Assembly: GCA_014378465.1 (NCBI GenBank)
Contig: JACMNQ010000010.1
Coordinates: forward strand, 1 to 64,000
Source: Oligoflexia bacterium
Lineage (GTDB): Bacteria > Bdellovibrionota > UBA1018
Length of the DNA: 64,000 nt
Direction: 5' to 3'
Shown here: in pieces, positions 58,401 through 64,000 of the stretch
Numbering within the stretch: position 1 is the first letter of the stretch
Layout: the number at the start of each line of letters is the position of its first letter
Translations under genes and position numbers: made by a program
Notes under the pieces: generated by a model
What the model saw: only the letters and a program-made list of their open reading frames with translations
Databases searched by the model: none
What the model was told of the DNA's origin: nothing

Positions 58401-60047
58401 TCATTTTGCGCCTGCAGGCACACGCTTGGCGCGCTTCCCAAGCAGCGCCTGAATCTCCTTGAGCTGATTCTCGTTCTCGACGAAGTCCTTCTGCGCGCGC
58501 ACGTAAAGCTCGGGCTTCTTGAACTCCGTCAACTTCAGCCGGCTGATTCTGCTCATCGACTCACGATTTCGGAGAAAAATGCCTTCCTGCTGGATCAGAT
58601 AAGGAAGACCCCACCTCTGCGCCCAATCATTCGAAGCCTGAGAACAGGGTCTTTTCTCACCATCATAAGCGAGGGCCTGCATCAGGTGATAGGCAGTCGT
58701 TGAGCTCTGCGAGTCGATCGGAATCCTGAATTTCTTCAGCTGATCGTCGAAGTAGTCGGCATCCGCTTTCTTCCATTCAAACTTGATATGGCTTCGTTGA
58801 TACTTCTCGATGATGGCTTCATCCAGGTGAGGAGTCGAGCTGTCTTCGAGCACTGCGGGATTCCTGAGAGCGGCGGGATCTTTCTTCTTGAGTGTTTCGG
58901 CATTCTTGACCGCCATCATGCGTTCCTGAATCTTGCCGATCAGTTCCTTGGCGATCAGGTCAGCGTAGTGACGATCCGGGGGTTTGCGTTTCCCGGGCAC
59001 AAGCGCGGCCAGGTAATCATTCATGCCCTCGCCAGTATGCTTGCCGATATCGAACTGTTCACGCGAATAGCCAGGCATCTTCTCATCCGCCACCAGAGTG
59101 AGCGTCCCCCCGCAGTTGACTGGCCAATTGAACTCGAGCACGCCTTCCCCAAATTCTTCGCGGGGCCAGGCGATGGTGGTCGATCCCCGAACGAGAGGTC
59201 GGATCGCCTGAGGAATGGTGGAGTTGACCTGCTCAATCGGAATGTACCCCACGGAATCAACCTTGGAGACGACCCGAGTGTGTCCGTCTCCCAGGAGCAC
59301 CGTTCCCGGCTTGATCTGACGAGAAAGCTTGCCGGGACGTCTACAGTCGTGAAGAGAGATCGGGTAAGTCGAGTCCTTGAGGTTGTTGGTTCCGATTCCG
59401 CCGGTCATGTCCTTGATGTAGTGTCTGAAACGGACGTCGAGGAGCAGGTTCTGCTTCCAATTGAAGTCGTACCAGTCCTTGACGGTTGGAAAGGCGGCCC
59501 AGCCTTTCGCAGTGGATGCGTATTCGATCTTCTTGTCCTGAAAGAGCACCGGCAAATGATGAATCCGGGCGAAGATTGCGCGAGCGGCCACGGCGGCGTC
59601 CGCGCAATCCGTCGGGATGCTGTAGCGCTCGAAGAAGTCGTCGTCGATTTCTTTCTCAAACCATTTTGCGTAGGCGTCTTCCCACTGCGAATTCCAGCGA
59701 TTGCTGCCCACACGCCAGACAGAACCATCATCAGGAAGCGCATGAGGATCAATCACAGGAGAGACTGCGAAATTGGCTCGAGTTCCGCCGCCTGGACAAT
59801 ACCTCACATCCGAGGGAGTGAGGATGTCGAGGTCTGAGAAGGCTGACTTCCGAGACGGCGTTGGATCAAGATCAAGGGCCTTCGCGGCAATGACACCCAG
59901 CGGAGATCCAGATTCAGTGACGCTGCAATCCGAACAGACTGGCCGGGCGTGCACCGTTGGACACCCGCTCAGCATCACGATCACAAACAGCATCACCCTG
60001 CTCCCACTGAGCCATGCGCAAGTTGCCTGTGAGAGTCTGAAGGTCAT
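58401..60047 (-). CDS. Secreted protein with a putative Cys/His papain- or transglutaminase-like fold
   Basis: Signal/lipobox-like MLSGC; PTDCADAAVAARAIFARIHHLPVLFQ and LLGDGHTRVVSKV resemble Cys and His active-site segments; TGA-ATG coupled to the downstream metallopeptidase. Confidence 0.5.
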   Translation of the reverse strand: MTFRLSQATCAWLSGSRVMLFVIVMLSGCPTVHARPVCSDCSVTESGSPLGVIAAKALDLDPTPSRKSAFSDLDILTPSDVRYCPGGGTRANFAVSPVIDPHALPDDGSVWRVGSNRWNSQWEDAYAKWFEKEIDDDFFERYSIPTDCADAAVAARAIFARIHHLPVLFQDKKIEYASTAKGWAAFPTVKDWYDFNWKQNLLLDVRFRHYIKDMTGGIGTNNLKDSTYPISLHDCRRPGKLSRQIKPGTVLLGDGHTRVVSKVDSVGYIPIEQVNSTIPQAIRPLVRGSTTIAWPREEFGEGVLEFNWPVNCGGTLTLVADEKMPGYSREQFDIGKHTGEGMNDYLAALVPGKRKPPDRHYADLIAKELIGKIQERMMAVKNAETLKKKDPAALRNPAVLEDSSTPHLDEAIIEKYQRSHIKFEWKKADADYFDDQLKKFRIPIDSQSSTTAYHLMQALAYDGEKRPCSQASNDWAQRWGLPYLIQQEGIFLRNRESMSRISRLKLTEFKKPELYVRAQKDFVENENQLKEIQALLGKRAKRVPAGAK

Positions 60048-60136
60048 GCCACGGTATCGGAATTCAGCGTCAAATTCTTGAGCTGACTCCTTCGTGGAAA
60101 ATCTCCTCACGAAGTGCCTCGGCAGGCATGTCCAGG

Positions 60137-60174
60137 TTGACCCAGTGAAACATGACTCATTTTCACGGTGTCAA
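60137..60174. promoter_or_regulatory. 38-bp imperfect dyad in a divergent intergenic region
   Basis: TTGACCCAGTGAAACATGA-C-TCATTTTCACGGTGTCAA: 2 mismatches and one 1-nt bulge. Confidence 0.75.
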
Positions 60175-60210
60175 CTGAAGGTTAATTTAAATAACAGGGG
60201 TTTATTCAGA

Positions 60211-63200
60211 ATGCGTCACTCTTTCGCCCGTGTTCCTTTCATGCTCGTTTCGTTGCTGATTGCCAGCGCTCCTGCGCAGGCCAAAACCTGGAGCGAAACT
60301 TTCGACGCGATCAGAAAAGAAGTGGCGCTTCCCCTCTTGCCTGTGAGTTCCGTTTCAGAGAATTCAGTCAGAAATGCAAAGGCGCAGACCACCCCTGCCA
60401 GCGGTCCCAGCGATTACTTCGCCAATCTCCTCCGGTTTCCATCTGCCGCGACGGTTTGTTCCAGTAACAACTTTTCACGTGTGGATGCATGTTATAATGC
60501 TGTCAATCCTCCTGTCCCCAGCCTGCAGCGTTCAGTGACTTATCCGTCAGACACCGACACGACGGTGACTGCATTTCCTGGTGGAGTCGCGGCTGATGGC
60601 AGGTTTCAAGCCCTCCCTTCGAGTCGTGCCAGCAATGACGGAAGATTGATCGTCCACTCGAGCCCCATGGGAAATCTCAGCTTTCGGGTCTTCAGGCCTG
60701 AAGCGTTGAAGAGTGGCTTGCGAAATGGTTCGACCCCATCCCTGTCGCCTGAATCGGGAATGCACCCGCTCATCTTTCACAACCCCTGGGACACCTCCCT
60801 GCCCCACCTGAGCGCCGATGGGCTGACCGCCCCCGGTTGGATGAGCGGGACTTACCACTTCAACCTCTGTGATGATTCGGGAAGTGCGGCAACTGCCGCT
60901 GGACAGATCTCTCCAACGGGACGCAATCCAGTCGCCTGTCGAGCGAAGAATCGCGATTCGGACTCCTGGATGGAAGGCGATTGTTACCAGGTCACTCTCG
61001 AAGCGAACATGAATGACGGTTTTTTGAATCCTGCGGCCGAGGGCTGGGAGCTTCGAACGGTGGATCTCACCGTCTTCGTGGATCAGCCGAAGACTGTACG
61101 GGCGGGAGAACATATTCTGGTCTATCCGAGATTTTCAAGGCCGCAGGGACCTCAGAGCTGGGATCTGCCTGCCAACGAACTCTACAATTTCTACACGCTG
61201 ACCCGAATTCCCGAATCCGCGGGGGGTCCGGCTTTCTCCTGGCCCGAAGTTTTCACGGGACGCCCGAATGGCTCGGGTCCGGTGCTCTCGGCCCGCACCC
61301 TCTGTTACAATCCGAACGGCTCACGCAAGGCTGAACTGGATGCTCCCCACTGGTGTGCTTTTTTCGATGCGCAGGACCGTGTGAGAGGCAACTACGAGTT
61401 TTACAACAGTGGCCCCCTCTTTCCCCCCACTCTCTGGAGCGGCCTGAAGTGCGGCAGCTCTCCTTCTCCGAATTGTGACAACCGGACCAACCTTTTTGAA
61501 CCCAGCACCACCGCTGACGGCAAAGTGATCGTCATGAACACGATGTACGGAATCATGTACTCAGTGAATACGGTGGGAGCCTGCAAAGCCTCCGGCTGGA
61601 ACAAATATTACCCCATCAGTGCCATACCGTCAGACAGTCGTCTGGCCAACTACCCCATCTACAAGGCGCAGCGGGCGAGCAATGGCTCCAGAAAACTGTT
61701 TCGAGATGCATCCGGAAACACGATTCCCTTCGGGAGCCAGGTGGAAGGAGCCTATGGCTGGATCGACCGTGAGGCTCGCAATCTGATCTTTACCGTCGGC
61801 AATGCGCCTCGAAATGGCTTTCGCGCAAGCGGTACCGTCAATCCAGTCCCGGCAGCGGGCGACAATCCCGACTTCACCAATGGCAAAGGCTATGGTGTTC
61901 TCGGCGCCTGGACCCAGGGCAAGCTGGTGATCGTCGACAACGGCCTGAACCTGTTCGACTCCATGAGCGGAACGACAACCACCGATTATGATCTTGCGCT
62001 CTACTCCGGCAACAATGGCACGTACCGAGTCAGACCGTCGCGAGTCTCCTCCATTTTTTCATTTGAAAATCATTTCAATTTCGTCGATGCCCTCAGTCCG
62101 ACGATGCCTTTCGATGTCGTGTGGCAGGTCTCAGGCAACAATCATCGCAATGCGGAAATCGTCTTCGATGAGTACCTGATGAACAGCGCCTTCGTGATCG
62201 CGCACATGAACTCCACGGTGAATCTTCAGACCCACGCCCCCAATGACGGCTTCGTTCAAAATGGCAACGAGTGGCGGTACACCGCGACTCCGGTTCTTCA
62301 GAACGCCGCCACTTCCGACCCTTTCTTTTCGAGCAACGCCGTGACTGGCCCCCAGGTGCTGCAACTCAAGGGTGGAGCGCGCGTAGAACCGCTTTCCCAA
62401 GGGGGAGTCCTCGGCAAAGGGGTCTATCTCGATGGGGACAACGATCACATCCTGATGAGCTATCCCTCTCAGCCGTCTCGCCAGGAATGGTACCTCGGGA
62501 TCTGGCTTGATCCTCGAACTCAGAATCCTTCAGAAGTTCGTGTGCTGTATTCTTTCCCGGACGGATCCTGGATCGGTATTTCACGTGACCGGATTTTCAG
62601 CGTGGATCCGAATGCGGCTGCGGTTAACCGCGAAAAGACCGTGCTGCTGCCGGGAATCATTCCCCAGCAGGGCTACTATCATTTCGGAATGACGATTCGG
62701 ACGGCGGGAGCAGGCCTGAAGGAGCTCAAATACTTCATCAACGGCACACCCGTGATCTTTTCGGGCGCGACCCATCTCGTGAGGGCTGCAGCCTTCAATC
62801 TCATGCCGAGTCGCTTTGGTTCGCAGAACTTCATCGTGGGCAGCAACTCGTTCAAGGTCCATTCGACCACCTCAGCGGGGATGCGCCCCATCGAAGCCTG
62901 GGTGGATGAACTCCGAATTCACTCTCTTGGATCCATCGAAAATTCGGGCCGATGGTTCAATGAATTCATGTGCAATCAGGCACTGGGCTCGCTCGTCAAC
63001 GTCGCCCTCAAATCGAATGAAACTCTGACACCTCATCTGAGCGATCTGCGACAGACCGCCACTCGTCATGGAGTGGCTTCCCAGTTCAGCCAGCCTGAAG
63101 TTGCGGTTTGCGAACAGCTGGCTCTGTCTCCTCAGAATGACAGCCCCAATGATCTGCCACCTCAGGATGATTCCGCATTATACTGTGCGAATCGCACGCA

Positions 63201-64000
63201 CCGGAGTGGACACCCCGATGCCATTGCCGCTTCTCGTTGCCTGAGAGGTCAAACCCTCGATCCCGCCGGCTTCTCACACGCCCTTCGCGCGGGAAGTCCG
63301 CGTCCCGATTTTTCAGGAACGATGTTCTGCCTTTCCTGTCATGCGGCGGACGCAAAACTGCCGTCCCTCAGACTGACGGCGATCACGCAGAACACGAGCA
63401 TGGACCGCGACGTGGATACGCGCAGGCAGCCCCTCGACTGGCCCAACACCGTGAGTGGACGCTGGCCGGATTCTTACCCGGTCCGCGGCTCAAACGCAAT
63501 GCGCGCCCAATGTTCCTTGAACTCACAGCCCAACGAGTGCACGGCGATGGACTGGCTTTTTGACTTCCGGAAGAAGATGTCGTCAGCGTCGGAAGCGCCA
63601 TTGCTCTGCTCCTGCCCGGCCGGAGTCCTGGACAATGGTCGATGTGCTTTCGCCCCGGTCCCGGCGGGTGCTCAACCGTTCGTCTACAACAATCAGTTCT
63701 ATGTGATTCCCGAGCTCAGACGGTGTCCTTCCGGAAACTTCGATGGAGCCAATTGCTATCAGTCTCAGGTCCCAGCCAACGCCAATCCTTTCGTCCATCA
63801 GAACAGCTATTACTACGAGCCATTTGCCGACCGTTGCCCGGGCGGCCATTTTGATGGAGCGAACTGTCATGTCTCGACTCCTCCAGCAAACTCGCGGCCT
63901 TTCATTTACCGCAATCAGTTCTACACGACACGTGTGAACGGCGCCTGCACGACCGGATCTTTCGATGGCGCCAATTGTTACGTCGGCGGCGTGCCCTCCG
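60211..64000 (+). CDS. Very large secreted protein (5' 1263 codons, open at the window edge): LamG-like region, CLSCH motif, FDGANC repeats
   Basis: Continuous frame from ATG 60211: MRHSFARVPFMLVSLLIASAPAQAKTWSETFDAIRK...; GVYLDGDNDHILMSYPSQPSRQEWYLGIWLDP; FCLSCHAADAK; FDGANCY repeats. Confidence 0.88.
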   Translation, partial: MRHSFARVPFMLVSLLIASAPAQAKTWSETFDAIRKEVALPLLPVSSVSENSVRNAKAQTTPASGPSDYFANLLRFPSAATVCSSNNFSRVDACYNAVNPPVPSLQRSVTYPSDTDTTVTAFPGGVAADGRFQALPSSRASNDGRLIVHSSPMGNLSFRVFRPEALKSGLRNGSTPSLSPESGMHPLIFHNPWDTSLPHLSADGLTAPGWMSGTYHFNLCDDSGSAATAAGQISPTGRNPVACRAKNRDSDSWMEGDCYQVTLEANMNDGFLNPAAEGWELRTVDLTVFVDQPKTVRAGEHILVYPRFSRPQGPQSWDLPANELYNFYTLTRIPESAGGPAFSWPEVFTGRPNGSGPVLSARTLCYNPNGSRKAELDAPHWCAFFDAQDRVRGNYEFYNSGPLFPPTLWSGLKCGSSPSPNCDNRTNLFEPSTTADGKVIVMNTMYGIMYSVNTVGACKASGWNKYYPISAIPSDSRLANYPIYKAQRASNGSRKLFRDASGNTIPFGSQVEGAYGWIDREARNLIFTVGNAPRNGFRASGTVNPVPAAGDNPDFTNGKGYGVLGAWTQGKLVIVDNGLNLFDSMSGTTTTDYDLALYSGNNGTYRVRPSRVSSIFSFENHFNFVDALSPTMPFDVVWQVSGNNHRNAEIVFDEYLMNSAFVIAHMNSTVNLQTHAPNDGFVQNGNEWRYTATPVLQNAATSDPFFSSNAVTGPQVLQLKGGARVEPLSQGGVLGKGVYLDGDNDHILMSYPSQPSRQEWYLGIWLDPRTQNPSEVRVLYSFPDGSWIGISRDRIFSVDPNAAAVNREKTVLLPGIIPQQGYYHFGMTIRTAGAGLKELKYFINGTPVIFSGATHLVRAAAFNLMPSRFGSQNFIVGSNSFKVHSTTSAGMRPIEAWVDELRIHSLGSIENSGRWFNEFMCNQALGSLVNVALKSNETLTPHLSDLRQTATRHGVASQFSQPEVAVCEQLALSPQNDSPNDLPPQDDSALYCANRTHRSGHPDAIAASRCLRGQTLDPAGFSHALRAGSPRPDFSGTMFCLSCHAADAKLPSLRLTAITQNTSMDRDVDTRRQPLDWPNTVSGRWPDSYPVRGSNAMRAQCSLNSQPNECTAMDWLFDFRKKMSSASEAPLLCSCPAGVLDNGRCAFAPVPAGAQPFVYNNQFYVIPELRRCPSGNFDGANCYQSQVPANANPFVHQNSYYYEPFADRCPGGHFDGANCHVSTPPANSRPFIYRNQFYTTRVNGACTTGSFDGANCYVGGVPS
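63607..64000 (+). repeat. Tandem about 37-aa (111-bp) Cys-containing repeats in the large secreted protein
   Basis: 63607 CSCPAGVLDNGRCAF..., 63721 RCPSGNFDGANCYQSQVPANANPFVHQNSYYYEPFAD, 63832 RCPGGHFDGANCHVSTPPANSRPFIYRNQFYTTRVNG, 63943 ACTTGSFDGANCYVGGVPS... Confidence 0.92.

Noticed and set aside
1-64000. CRISPR arrays, tRNA/rRNA genes, transposases or integrases
   Set aside because: Looked for direct-repeat/spacer periodicity, cloverleaf-like sequences in gaps and mobile-element protein motifs; none recognised by eye.

Overview
The window is dominated by a large, almost entirely minus-strand flagellar locus (about 0.1-31.8 kb). In map order it contains: HAMP protein, fliA, flhG, flhF, flhA, flhB, fliR, fliQ, fliP, fliO-like, fliN, fliM, fliL, flgE, TIGR02530-type flagellar operon protein, flgD, fliK, motE-like, fliJ, fliI, fliH, fliG, fliF, fliE, flgC, flgB, a sigma-54 activator without a receiver domain, and a large periplasmic TPR protein. 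Next come an MCE/Mla-type lipid transporter (mlaE, mlaF, mlaD), a lipoprotein of the alkaline phosphatase superfamily, a second receiver-less sigma-54 activator, metK with a small basic ORF upstream, a reduced Tad-like set (secretin, CpaF ATPase, a TadB/C-like protein on the opposite strand), tldD, a CpoB/YbgF-like lipoprotein, a LysM protein, dprA and topA. The last 7 kb is accessory: a secreted protease-like pair (one frameshifted across its active site) faces a very large secreted ORF. That ORF runs off the window edge and is absent from the supplied track. The gene content and style suggest a Bdellovibrionota/Oligoflexia-like bacterium (inference only). The most interesting signals are: (1) a recurrent CGGCAGAA-type motif placed like sigma-54 enhancers at flagellar intergenic regions, including one consensus-perfect -24/-12 promoter; (2) the terminal accessory locus with a 38-bp dyad between divergent genes; (3) a missed 42-aa Arg/Lys-rich ORF upstream of metK; (4) unusual flagellar protein architectures (FliA N-terminal extension, His/Gly-rich FliL linker, hexanucleotide-repeat FliK overlapping motE). 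No tRNA, rRNA, CRISPR array or mobile element was recognised.
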